Below, piece by piece: positions 33,714-41,728 of a stretch of DNA of 64,000 bases. A program made the position numbers and the translations under genes. Location: the NCBI GenBank assembly GCA_900553895.1, contig USFB01000005.1, positions 1 to 64,000 on the forward strand. The letters run 5' to 3'. The stretch's first letter is position 1, and each line of letters begins with the position of its first letter. Source of the DNA: an uncultured bacterium. GTDB lineage: Bacteria; Cyanobacteriota; Vampirovibrionia; Gastranaerophilales; Gastranaerophilaceae. The notes beneath the pieces are model-generated. The model ran no database searches. It saw only the letters and a list, made by a program, of their open reading frames with translations, and was not told where the DNA came from.

Positions 33714-36149
33714 ATGACAAACAAACAAGATTACGCACCGATCACTTATGCTTGCAACGGTGCAACTGTTGATTTTCCATTTTCATGGAAAATTTTAGAA
33801 AAAGAATCTGTTGTTGTAACTTTAATTGGTAAAGGGCTAGAAACAATACTGGCATTGGGTGAAGATTATAATATTGATTTCGATGAAGTAGGCGGTAATG
33901 TAAAAACAAAAACAACTTACGCACTCGGAAACAGTATTATAATTGCTCGTAAAGCATCAACGTATCAAGATAAAAGTTTTTCTACTTCCGGAGGGTTCCA
34001 AGCTTCCGAAATTGAAAAAGCTTTTGATAACGTTTCAATTAATTTACAAGATATGGATTATAATATTGAGAATTTTAAAGAAACTTTTTCTAATAAAATT
34101 AATACAAAAATAGAAGTTTATAGGGATGATGTTGAAAACCAAATTGAATCCAACAAACAAGAATTTCTCGGTATTCAATCTGATTTTGAAGACAAAGTAA
34201 ATACAAAAATTCAACAAGTTTCAGATGCAGCTGAGAAGATTAATGAATTAGAAGAAGCTGTTAATACTGCTGTTAATGCTGCAAACACAGCTACTTCTAA
34301 AGCTGACAGCGCGTCTGCAGAAGCCAATAAAGCTACAGAACAAGCAAGTTTAGCTACCAAAAAGGCTCATGAAATAACAGATATTGCAGAAAAATCATTA
34401 GCTAATATTGAGTCTAAAACACAAGAAGAAATTAATAAAATCAAACAAACTGGCTTCTATATGCAAAATGATAAACTCTATTATATTAATTCTAATGGTG
34501 AAACAAAAGAGTTTAAAGCCGGTGGCGGTCTTGAGCTTTGTGACATCGGCACAGCTTTATTTGTTGATGAGACTAAAGGTCTAAGACGTAGATTGAACGG
34601 CTCTATACTTGATATAAATGCTAATACACAAGCTTTCCTAACTAGATTATTAGAAATCAAAACTACTAATCCTGATTATTTTACAAATGAAGAAACTTGG
34701 CAGAGCGAAGCTACATTAAATGTTGATGGTTGCGTTTATAAATTTGTTTTGAATTATGATAGCACTGGCACAAATGTGACAAGCGTAAGGTTGCCTAAAT
34801 ACCCTGATTATGTGGAAGTTAGTGCAGGCAGTAGCATAACAACAGCACCTGTATCAGGATTCGTACAATCAAAAGTTGCTTCTGGAATTGTCCTACTTCC
34901 TAATGCTAATTTAAATCCAAATTGGGATGGTAACTATGCATTAACTTCTAATGGAAAATATCAGCACTGCAATTTGTTCGCTCAAGATGGTTCTGGTAAT
35001 GTGTCTGTTCGTGGAATTGGTAATGGCTCTGTTTATTATGTTGACGCTCAAGCCGACCTTTCAAGCTTAAAATTAAAAAACACTAAACTTAAACTTTACT
35101 ACTACATTCAGGTTGCAACAGGTTCTGAAACAGAAAATAATATTGTAAATGATATTGAACTAAATAATCCATACGTGTTATTCAAAAGCGAATATTCTGA
35201 AACTCCACTATATAACATTAGTTGGTTAAAATCAGAAGGGGAATATTATCCAAAATCTAGGTGCATTAAAGCTTATGAAGCTCTTGTAGTCGAAAACAAC
35301 ACGGATATCGCTGTTGGTACAACGGTAGATTTACCTAGTGGTACTAAGTATACTAAGCGTGGGTTAAGTGTCAAACTATCAACTGACGAGAGTGCCACAG
35401 ATTTTGATTTCAGAATTAATACTACGGATGAAAAATTCAGACTGCCATTAAAGAATGGTATGGAAGGTGTGTTTGCTAGTAGAGGTAAAGGTAATGGTCT
35501 TGCTTTGGGTTTAACTAATGGTGCAGTGCTTGCAGGGCTGGCAAGTAATTCTACATCAGGCACTATCATAAGTCATAGCGCATACGGAGCAAACATTTCA
35601 GCAACTGAAAAAACTGATGGTGTAGTGGGTACATTTGGCGTTTCTACCGACCCAACCAAATCAGGTATAGTAGTAGATACTACAGTGCCTGAAGGTTGGA
35701 ATTTATATTACTACGTAGGCGAAACCGTACAGAATTCTAACCTTATTGACGCTGGTCGGATTGGGGAAGAGTTGGGGAATAAAACCAACGCCAAGCAGGC
35801 GGCTAGTGCTAGTGTTCCTAATTATGAGAAAGCTTATTTATATCAAGCAACTATCAATACGATATTTACAGCTCCCTGTGATGGGATTCTTATGGGTTGT
35901 ATCAGCACAGGAAGAAACACTGGAAACTCTTTTATCGATATTTATAATACCGATGGGCAGATTATAAATACAATTCCGTACGGATATTCAGGGAGTGACG
36001 TTAATCAATATGCGGTGAATATTAAATTGCTTAAAGATTATTCGGCAAAAGCTACTTGTAGCACAGGTGGAGATATTTATTATGAAACAACAGACCATAC
36101 ATTGGTTGCAGGTAAACTTCAATTTATACCGTTGAAAGGAGCGAATTAA
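33714..36149 (+). CDS. Tail fibre protein with T7 Gp17-type N-terminal domain
   Basis: An 811-residue receptor-binding protein. Residues 1-150 (YAPITYACNGATVDFPFSWK, GEDYNIDFDEVGG, SFSTSGGFQASEIEKAFDN) match the T7 tail-fibre attachment domain. Residues about 180-245 are an Ala-rich trimeric coiled coil (TATSKADSASAEANKATEQA). The remainder is a Gly/Asn/Thr-rich beta region ending with two short sandwich-like modules, presumably the receptor-binding tip. An AAAGGAGTGATAA ribosome site precedes the ATG. Host range would be set by the C-terminal half. Confidence 0.88.
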   Translation: MTNKQDYAPITYACNGATVDFPFSWKILEKESVVVTLIGKGLETILALGEDYNIDFDEVGGNVKTKTTYALGNSIIIARKASTYQDKSFSTSGGFQASEIEKAFDNVSINLQDMDYNIENFKETFSNKINTKIEVYRDDVENQIESNKQEFLGIQSDFEDKVNTKIQQVSDAAEKINELEEAVNTAVNAANTATSKADSASAEANKATEQASLATKKAHEITDIAEKSLANIESKTQEEINKIKQTGFYMQNDKLYYINSNGETKEFKAGGGLELCDIGTALFVDETKGLRRRLNGSILDINANTQAFLTRLLEIKTTNPDYFTNEETWQSEATLNVDGCVYKFVLNYDSTGTNVTSVRLPKYPDYVEVSAGSSITTAPVSGFVQSKVASGIVLLPNANLNPNWDGNYALTSNGKYQHCNLFAQDGSGNVSVRGIGNGSVYYVDAQADLSSLKLKNTKLKLYYYIQVATGSETENNIVNDIELNNPYVLFKSEYSETPLYNISWLKSEGEYYPKSRCIKAYEALVVENNTDIAVGTTVDLPSGTKYTKRGLSVKLSTDESATDFDFRINTTDEKFRLPLKNGMEGVFASRGKGNGLALGLTNGAVLAGLASNSTSGTIISHSAYGANISATEKTDGVVGTFGVSTDPTKSGIVVDTTVPEGWNLYYYVGETVQNSNLIDAGRIGEELGNKTNAKQAASASVPNYEKAYLYQATINTIFTAPCDGILMGCISTGRNTGNSFIDIYNTDGQIINTIPYGYSGSDVNQYAVNIKLLKDYSAKATCSTGGDIYYETTDHTLVAGKLQFIPLKGAN

Positions 36150-36817
36150 TGATTTATTTTGATACTGAAAGACAAGCTTATACCCAAAAAGAAACTATTG
36201 TTAAATTTAACAAAATTTACTTAACTGAATGTACTGACGATGTTTACCGGGAACTTCAAGATGGCAAAAAAATATGGAATGATAATAACGAAATTATTGT
36301 TAATCCTAATTATGAAGCTATCCAAAAAGAAAAAGAACGTGAACGTCTTAACAACCTTTCTATGACAAGAGGTGATGTATTTGAAGCTCTTATTTTGGCT
36401 AAAGGCTTAGGCAAGGCTCAAATACGTGCAATGATAGAACAAGCTGAACTTGATACTGTAACTAAAGCTTTGTACCTCAATAGATTTGATGAGGCGTTAG
36501 AATTTTACAGAGGATATCCGATTTTCGATATGCTTGGTGAAGCTCTAGGAATTAGAGGGGCTATGTTGGATAGTTTTTTTGACACAAAAGACTATCACTA
36601 TCTAACTACTTGCAAGCTCACAATAAATGCAACGCCTGCAGAAGCTACAGTAACAGGGGACGGAAGTTATCCTTACGGTGATGTAGCTCATTACAAGATA
36701 GAGTGTGGTAGTTATGTGACTCAAGAAGGCGATATTGAGATGGTGAAAAATGAAGTTTTAGAGGTAGTTTTGGATGAAGATACAGGCGATAACAATACTT
36801 CAGGAAAGGTAATATAA
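36149..36817 (+). CDS. Tail-fibre-linked phage protein (222 aa)
   Basis: Starts on the last base of the fibre gene. N-terminal part (MIYFDTERQAYTQKETIVKF) reads like a small fibre-assembly or tip-attachment domain. The middle SMTRGDVFEALILAKGLGKA is a helical motif common in phage proteins next to fibres. The C-terminus (TINATPAEATVTGDG) resembles a PEGA-like beta repeat, suggesting surface exposure. Chaperone or virion decoration are both possible. Confidence 0.6.
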   Translation: MIYFDTERQAYTQKETIVKFNKIYLTECTDDVYRELQDGKKIWNDNNEIIVNPNYEAIQKEKERERLNNLSMTRGDVFEALILAKGLGKAQIRAMIEQAELDTVTKALYLNRFDEALEFYRGYPIFDMLGEALGIRGAMLDSFFDTKDYHYLTTCKLTINATPAEATVTGDGSYPYGDVAHYKIECGSYVTQEGDIEMVKNEVLEVVLDEDTGDNNTSGKVI

Positions 36818-36827
36818 AGTATTAATC

Positions 36828-37169
36828 ATGAGTAAAGAATATTTTTTAAGAAAAGCTAAGAGCATTATTTTAAGGATAGATGATTTTAGGGAAGAGAAGT
36901 TAGAAGATTTTATTGCAAATGAGATTTTGGGAAAAATTGACGAGTGCAAGAAGATTGACGAGCTTGAAAAGCAAGCGATTTTGGTTGGGATAAAGTCGGC
37001 AAATATGTATCTTGTAACATACGGAGTGCCAACACTTCCGGATGAAGTTGAAGAACAAATTGCTAATTTGAGTGTAAAAGCTTTAGGCAAAGGTAACAGG
37101 CTTTTACAAAAACAACTAAAGAAAAAATCTAAAAGGTACAGAGCAAGAAAGGAAAGTTTGAATGATTGA
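36828..37169 (+). CDS. Phage protein of unknown function (113 aa)
   Basis: Highly charged and helical (RIDDFREEKLEDFIANEIL, then EEQIANLSVKALGKGNRLL), with a basic C-terminus (QKQLKKKSKRYRARKE). It overlaps the next gene by 8 bases. No family recognised; its place before the lysis genes gives no clear hint. Confidence 0.6.
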   Translation: MSKEYFLRKAKSIILRIDDFREEKLEDFIANEILGKIDECKKIDELEKQAILVGIKSANMYLVTYGVPTLPDEVEEQIANLSVKALGKGNRLLQKQLKKKSKRYRARKESLND

Positions 37170-37713
37170 TTTTGAAACTCTTGATAAAAAGAAAACATAC
37201 ATAGGTTTGGAGTATGGAACAAGTTTTATTGCAAATCAGATAAGGAAGTTTTCTAAGTGTTACGCACCAAATTCCAAAGATATTCCCACGCATATTTTTG
37301 TCTTGCGTTACCGTTACGGCTCTTGGTGGGTGTATGAAGCGCACGCCAAAGGCTATACAGATTTAGGAGTTCCAAAAGGTGTCAGACGTTACAAAGTAGA
37401 TATCTGGCAACAAATCGAAAAAGGCACACAAAAGAATTTTAAAGCGTTTGAACAAAATGTAAACCGTAAAAAGCTGGAAGAATATATCGGTTTACCTTAC
37501 GGAATGGGCGATATCAAGAATTTGTTACACGCTTCTATTCATAAAAATAATGGTGAGCAGAAAGATGGCAAAGGGTTTATTTGCTCTGAATACGTTGCTC
37601 ATTGTTATTCAAAAATCTGCAAATATTACAATCTACCTGAATATTGCATAACTCCGGCACATTTTCAAAACTACTTTGATATAAAAGGGATAAAGGAAGT
37701 TGGTGCTGAATGA
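37162..37713 (+). CDS. Papain-like (YiiX/NlpC-P60 type) hydrolase
   Basis: A 183-residue protein with the arrangement of a permuted papain-fold enzyme: THIFVLRYRYGSWWVYEAHA contributes the His-containing strand, and the catalytic Cys is likely that of FICSEYVAHCY (about residue 145). The middle EYIGLPYGMGDIKNLL fits the connecting helix. Family members cleave cell-wall peptides or lipoyl-type bonds. Here, among lysis genes, a peptidoglycan amidase role or help with DNA entry is plausible. Confidence 0.65.
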   Translation: MIDFETLDKKKTYIGLEYGTSFIANQIRKFSKCYAPNSKDIPTHIFVLRYRYGSWWVYEAHAKGYTDLGVPKGVRRYKVDIWQQIEKGTQKNFKAFEQNVNRKKLEEYIGLPYGMGDIKNLLHASIHKNNGEQKDGKGFICSEYVAHCYSKICKYYNLPEYCITPAHFQNYFDIKGIKEVGAE

Positions 37714-38069
37714 AATGGGAATTGGTTATTGCCGGTTTAGCTTTGTTTATTACAGTTGTTGTAAATATTGCAACCATTGCTTATTTTGCCGGAATTCTGA
37801 AAGCAAATCAAGAAAATCAAAAAATAGCAATGCATAATTTGAAAGACGATTTTAAAGAGAATCTGAAAAATCTGAAAGAAAATTTTGAAAAAACTTTAGA
37901 AAATTTAACCAACGATTTCAAAGGACATTTTGTCCTGTTAGAAAAGAAACAGGATAAATATAACGGCGTCATTGAAAAAACGTACAAAAACGAGCGTGAT
38001 ATTTCTGTTCTCAAGGAACAGGTGAAAGTTGAAAATCATAGAATTGAAGATTTGGAAAGGTTGAGTTAG
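37710..38069 (+). CDS. Holin- or spanin-like membrane protein with coiled coil (119 aa)
   Basis: One N-terminal transmembrane helix (LVIAGLALFITVVVNIATIA, about residues 4-26) is followed by a long charged coiled coil (LKENFEKTLENLTNDFKGHF). It overlaps the hydrolase gene by 4 bases and ends directly before the endolysin ATG. Location and topology fit a lysis-control protein (holin, antiholin or i-spanin), but the exact class cannot be decided. Confidence 0.55.
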   Translation: MKWELVIAGLALFITVVVNIATIAYFAGILKANQENQKIAMHNLKDDFKENLKNLKENFEKTLENLTNDFKGHFVLLEKKQDKYNGVIEKTYKNERDISVLKEQVKVENHRIEDLERLS

Positions 38070-38531
38070 ATGGCAGAAAAACTGTATTTTGATTTTGTAA
38101 ATGATATGTTCAATTCTTCGACTGCAAAGGCTCGTGGAATTGATAACACGACAAGTAATCCGCAGATATTAACAAATTTATTAAATCTCATTTGGTATTT
38201 GCTTAATCCGCTTAGAGTGTTGCTGGGTGTTCCTATAATAGTTGTTTGTGCGTATCGATGTCATGCGTTAAATGTAATTTTTAACGGAGCTTCTACTGGA
38301 CATCCGCAAGGTTATTGTGCGGATATTATGGTAAAAGGTTTGACTCAAGAAAAATTATTCAACAAAATTGTTGAGTTGGTTCGAGCAAAAAAGATTGTTG
38401 AATTTGACCAGATTATTTGGGAACAAGATTCCAATTGCGTGCATTTGGGATATAGACATGGAAATAATAGGAAACAGGTGTTGATTAGGTATAAGGACAA
38501 AAACGGAAATTTGGTTTATAAAAATTTTTAG
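38070..38531 (+). CDS. Endolysin, M15-type D,D/L,D-carboxypeptidase
   Basis: A 153-residue zinc peptidase. Visible ligands follow the M15 pattern: the His and Asp of GHPQGYCADIM and the His of NCVHLGYRHG, with VCAYRCHALN matching the SGYRCPxLN segment. It should cleave peptidoglycan peptides to release progeny. No signal peptide, so it depends on a holin. Followed by a strong terminator. Confidence 0.85.
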   Translation: MAEKLYFDFVNDMFNSSTAKARGIDNTTSNPQILTNLLNLIWYLLNPLRVLLGVPIIVVCAYRCHALNVIFNGASTGHPQGYCADIMVKGLTQEKLFNKIVELVRAKKIVEFDQIIWEQDSNCVHLGYRHGNNRKQVLIRYKDKNGNLVYKNF

Positions 38532-38557
38532 TTTCTTTTTTTTTCTCTCGTGAAGGC

Positions 38558-38584
38558 TCCTGCCGTTTGGTAGGAGTTTTTTTT
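38558..38584 (+). terminator. Intrinsic terminator of the phage late operon
   Basis: CTCCTGCC (38558-38565), loop GTTT, GGTAGGAG (38570-38577), then seven T (38578-38584). It ends the rightward morphogenesis and lysis transcript 26 bases after the endolysin stop. Confidence 0.88.
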
Positions 38585-38689
38585 ATTGTATAAAAATCTT
38601 TATTATATTATTTTGAGAAAATTTATAATAAGGATTTTTTTTGTTATAATCATATTAATGTTATTATTTAAAAGTATATAAAAATAATT

Positions 38690-38728
38690 AAAGAGTAATA
38701 AAAGTTTTTTCTTTTATTACTCTTTTTT
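38690..38728. terminator. Bidirectional terminator between the late operon and attR
   Basis: A perfect 15-bp stem: AAAGAGTAATAAAAG (38690-38704) with CTTTTATTACTCTTT (38711-38725), loop of six T, and T or A runs on both sides so that it works in both directions. Together with the previous terminator it insulates the prophage from host transcription. Confidence 0.8.
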
Positions 38729-38735
38729 ACCGAAG

Positions 38736-38756
38736 AGTGTCGCGAAAGTGTCGCAA
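38736..38756 (+). promoter_or_regulatory. Paired direct repeats, probable integrase arm-type sites (right arm)
   Basis: AGTGTCGC at 38736-38743 and 38747-38754, 11 bp apart, the same doublet and orientation as at 3446-3464 near attL. It ends 56 bases before attR begins. See the left-arm entry for the interpretation. Confidence 0.55.
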
Positions 38757-38812
38757 GTGATAACAACTAAAATTAAATCTTTGCTATATTCTAATCTGCA
38801 AATCCGCTCAAC

Positions 38813-38869
38813 AAAAAAAGTTTGCCGTTTTGAAAATGGCAAACATTAAATAAACACGAGGATATTAAG
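38813..38869. repeat. attR, 57-bp direct repeat with attL
   Basis: Perfect copy of 3261-3317, including the GTTTGCC (38820-38826) / GGCAAAC (38838-38844) hairpin. On the minus strand the hairpin is followed by seven T (complement of 38813-38819), giving an intrinsic terminator for the leftward AAA operon that ends at 39137. The attachment site is therefore a host terminator, and this copy still serves its host operon. Confidence 0.92.
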
Positions 38870-39136
38870 AGAGAGTATAAAAAGAAATCTTACATCTGGC
38901 TATTAGTTTTAAATTTTAACTATTCAGCCATTTTATATTGTTTATATTGTTTATATTATTTCGTTTCCTTTGTTTTAATCATTACTTACATTTATATAAA
39001 GTATTTTTATTTTTAAAAATTGCCTTTTTTTAATGCAATGTAACGAAGTTTTAAAATCGTATATACAAAGAATGTATTACATAGATATTTAATGTAATGC
39101 AAGACGTTTTGTAACATATTAATTATTTGAAATTAT

Positions 39137-40393
39137 TTATGACTGGCCAAATAAACCTTTTATTCTTTGCCATAATCCCATTTTTTGTGTTGGCATTGGA
39201 ATATTTCCCCATGCCGGTTGAGCAGACTCTGTAGAAATAGAACCTGTTGTAGGACCTTTTAAATCAAAAGCTTTATCTAAATATTTAAGTTCAAACTTCT
39301 CAGCATCAATATTTTTAGAACTTTCTAAAACATTTGCAAACTCATTACGAGCCTTATCTGCCAAATCTTCAACATCTCTTTGTGAATATTTATTTTCACG
39401 AAGTTTTGATACAAATTTATCAATTGCACTATCATTGTTTTCAAAGAATTTTTGTTTTGTAATACTTTCGCTATCATTCAAATGGAATTTCAAAGATGCT
39501 TTAAGTTCTTTTTCGGTTGGAAGTTGAACTTCAATCATATTTTTAAATCTGCTTAATGAAGCTTTATCCAAGTTTCCTGATTCAGGATATACGTTTGTTG
39601 TTCCTACAATTTTAAGATTTTTTAGATTTGCAATGTCATCCAAACCGTTTAAAAATGCAGTTCTATTTTCAGCTAAATGCAGGTTATTTGAACCGCATTT
39701 TTCTCTTGGCACAAGCAAAGCATCGATTTCATTAAACCCAACTAAGAATTTTTTGTCAGGATGTTTTTCTGCTTGTTTTTTTAATTGTTTAAATACATTT
39801 TGAATTTCAACAGAAGTTTGACCGATATATGGTGATGAAACATCTGCAAATTGAACTTCTGCATATTCAGCACCTAATTCCTTAGCAAGCATTTTCGCAG
39901 AAAAAGTTTTACCCGTACCGGACGGACCATACATTAAAATACACTGTTCAGGACGTTTTACACCAGCCATTTTTGCAGCTTTTTCAGAAAGTCCTGCAGA
40001 TTTTTTCATAGTTTTAATAAATTCTCTAACTTTAGGATTTACACAATCATCTTCCAGTTTCGGGAATTTTGTATCTTTTGCAATGTTTTTCCACTCTAGT
40101 TTGTTTGCTTTAATGGCACCACTACCGCTACCCTTTTTTAAACTATACAGTTGTACGCCAAGTATTCCTAAAAATGCGGTAGCGAGCCCAATTTGAGCCA
40201 TAATTCCTGCTTTATTCCAGTTTTCTTTACTTTTTTCTTTTTTAGCAGCCTTTTGTTGTTCCATCGCCTGCATCATGAAGACATCATCCATTGGAGAATC
40301 TTCAGGCATTGGCGGAGTATAACGATTATTATAATTTACCTGATAACCGTTTGCTTTAAACCTGATTGGGGTTTGTGTATTAATTTGAGTCAT
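39137..40393 (-). CDS. Membrane-anchored AAA+ ATPase with altered Walker B
   Basis: A 418-residue protein: a disordered N-terminus with IRFKANGYQVN, one transmembrane helix (about 63-82, IMAQIGLATAFLGILGVQLY), then a single AAA+ module. Walker A is normal (GPSGTGKT, 156-163). Walker B reads FLVGFNEIDALL with Asn at 221 in place of the first acidic residue, while E222 is kept; sensor 1 is GTTN. Closest layout is the classical AAA clade (FtsH/spastin-like) without a protease. It follows the 387-residue AAA gene by 13 bases with a good AAAAGGAAT site. Substrate unknown. Confidence 0.85.
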   Translation of the reverse strand: MTQINTQTPIRFKANGYQVNYNNRYTPPMPEDSPMDDVFMMQAMEQQKAAKKEKSKENWNKAGIMAQIGLATAFLGILGVQLYSLKKGSGSGAIKANKLEWKNIAKDTKFPKLEDDCVNPKVREFIKTMKKSAGLSEKAAKMAGVKRPEQCILMYGPSGTGKTFSAKMLAKELGAEYAEVQFADVSSPYIGQTSVEIQNVFKQLKKQAEKHPDKKFLVGFNEIDALLVPREKCGSNNLHLAENRTAFLNGLDDIANLKNLKIVGTTNVYPESGNLDKASLSRFKNMIEVQLPTEKELKASLKFHLNDSESITKQKFFENNDSAIDKFVSKLRENKYSQRDVEDLADKARNEFANVLESSKNIDAEKFELKYLDKAFDLKGPTTGSISTESAQPAWGNIPMPTQKMGLWQRIKGLFGQS

Positions 40394-40406
40394 TTTATAA
40401 TTCCTT

Positions 40407-41570
40407 TTATTTTACTGAGTTCAAAAATGCCTGCATTTCTGCGTCTGTTGCATACAAAGTATTTTGATTTGTTTTAATTGCTCTAATTACATCATCAAAT
40501 GTGACATTTTTACCGACCTCAGAACTTTCTGCAGCAGTTCCTAAAATATCTGTTAGCTTTCTGAATGAAGTTTGACGTTCATCTTTTGATAAAAAGTCTG
40601 CGATTTTATCCCATTTTGGATTATTAATATCTTTCATTGCATCATCAACCATTGTTCTTTCAGAATTTTGATAGAATTTTTGAATACCTTCTTTAATTTG
40701 ATCTTTTGTTGGCAAATCTACAAGAACTTTTTGCGCAAATCTATCAACCATCGCTGTATCTAAAATTTTTCCTTCCATCATAGCCTTTTTAGGATCAAGT
40801 TTTAAATTTGTTGCACCCATTACAATAATATTTTTTTCACCTGTTAAGCTATTAAAACCTTTTTTGAATGCATTTAAAATATCTTGTGAAAGTTTTGCGC
40901 CGCTGCTTCTATCTTGCATCATTACTGAATCAATTTCATCCAAGAATACAAATACTTTTTCACTTGGATGTTCTTTTGCATATTTAATAGTAGCTTCCAT
41001 TGTTCCTAATATATTTTGTTCTGATTCACCATGCCATTTTGAATTCATTTTAGAAATATCCATATCTAAAAATTTTGCATTAGGAAATTTCTTGGTTATC
41101 GCATAAGCAAAAGTATTTTTACCAGTTCCGGGAGGTCCGTAGAATAAAATAGCCGTACCCTTTTTGCCGCCTTTTTTGATGATTTCATCGTAGTGTTCAA
41201 TTCTATTTGCAACTCTTTCTGCAGCTTTCTTCTGACTTTCTGGAAGTGCCATTTCACTTAGACTCAATTCTTTTGACAAATCTTTAAAACTAAGTTGTTT
41301 TTCTGCTTTTTTGAATACACCTTGCATCTTCGCCTGTTTAACCGTTACAGCAGTAATTACACCAAACAGACCAAGAAGTGCTACTTGTACAGCTGCGTTC
41401 AAATTTTGTTGTTTTTTTGCTTTTTTCTTTGCTTTTTCTTGCTCGCTAATAAAGCTATCAACTGGATTGTCCATCTGCGCTGATGCTCTAAAGTTTACTT
41501 TTGGTTGATTATTTACGACATTGCCATTTTGAATAGTTGGAATATTTCCAATTGAATCAATCGTAGTCAT
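40407..41570 (-). CDS. Membrane-anchored AAA+ ATPase with altered Walker A
   Basis: The ATG at 41570 is chosen because AGGAG lies five bases before it; the frame itself extends to 41600. The 387 residues hold an N-terminal QPKVNFRASAQ motif, a transmembrane helix (about 60-78, AAVQVALLGLFGVITAVTV) and one AAA+ module. Walker A is GPPGTGKN (145-152), with Asn where Thr or Ser should ligate magnesium. Walker B is normal (FLDEID, D211-E212), and sensor 1 is GATN. Partner and paralogue of the following gene; the two defects are complementary, which suggests a mixed ring. Confidence 0.85.
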   Translation of the reverse strand: MTTIDSIGNIPTIQNGNVVNNQPKVNFRASAQMDNPVDSFISEQEKAKKKAKKQQNLNAAVQVALLGLFGVITAVTVKQAKMQGVFKKAEKQLSFKDLSKELSLSEMALPESQKKAAERVANRIEHYDEIIKKGGKKGTAILFYGPPGTGKNTFAYAITKKFPNAKFLDMDISKMNSKWHGESEQNILGTMEATIKYAKEHPSEKVFVFLDEIDSVMMQDRSSGAKLSQDILNAFKKGFNSLTGEKNIIVMGATNLKLDPKKAMMEGKILDTAMVDRFAQKVLVDLPTKDQIKEGIQKFYQNSERTMVDDAMKDINNPKWDKIADFLSKDERQTSFRKLTDILGTAAESSEVGKNVTFDDVIRAIKTNQNTLYATDAEMQAFLNSVK

Positions 41571-41728
41571 ACGAACTCCTGCACTAATTACTTCTAACAT
41601 GTATAAAACAAAAAGTTTAAAAAAATTGCTTAATTGTAAAGATTTGTAAAACTTTCTCCATAAAAACTAAAGTTTTTGAAAAAAATGCCGATAAACATGT
41701 AAAAGGGACAAAATAAAGGAAGCGAAAA

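Larger units (their letters stand above)
3261..38869. mobile_element. Integrated prophage, T7-like podovirus structural module with a temperate control region
   Basis: The element is delimited by perfect 57-bp direct repeats (3261-3317 and 38813-38869). An integrase gene lies just inside the left end and an endolysin gene just inside the right end. The content is a full set: integrase, excisionase-like gene, repressor, replication protein, TerS/TerL, portal, scaffold, capsid, tail tubes, internal virion proteins, tail fibre and lysis genes, all open. No gene appears broken, so it may be inducible. There is no recognisable phage RNA or DNA polymerase. The host genes on both sides are intact. 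Confidence 0.95.
38532..39136. other. Non-coding right prophage end and host flank
   Basis: No gene is visible in these 605 bases. The stretch holds, in order, the two terminators, the arm-type repeats and attR, all listed separately. Beyond attR comes host DNA with an imperfect hairpin TGGCT (38897-38901) / AGCCA (38926-38930), and three near-copies of the 9-mer TTATATTGT around 38930-38960. I see no promoter for a rightward gene; the next gene is on the minus strand and ends here. Confidence 0.6.

Noticed and set aside
35746..35967. 73-codon plus-strand frame within the tail-fibre gene (MTLVGLGKSW...)
   Set aside because: Out-of-frame shadow of the fibre C-terminus; no separate ribosome site or conserved motif.
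33714..36149. Diversity-generating retroelement target in the tail fibre
   Set aside because: No reverse transcriptase frame and no second near-identical template repeat could be found in the window.
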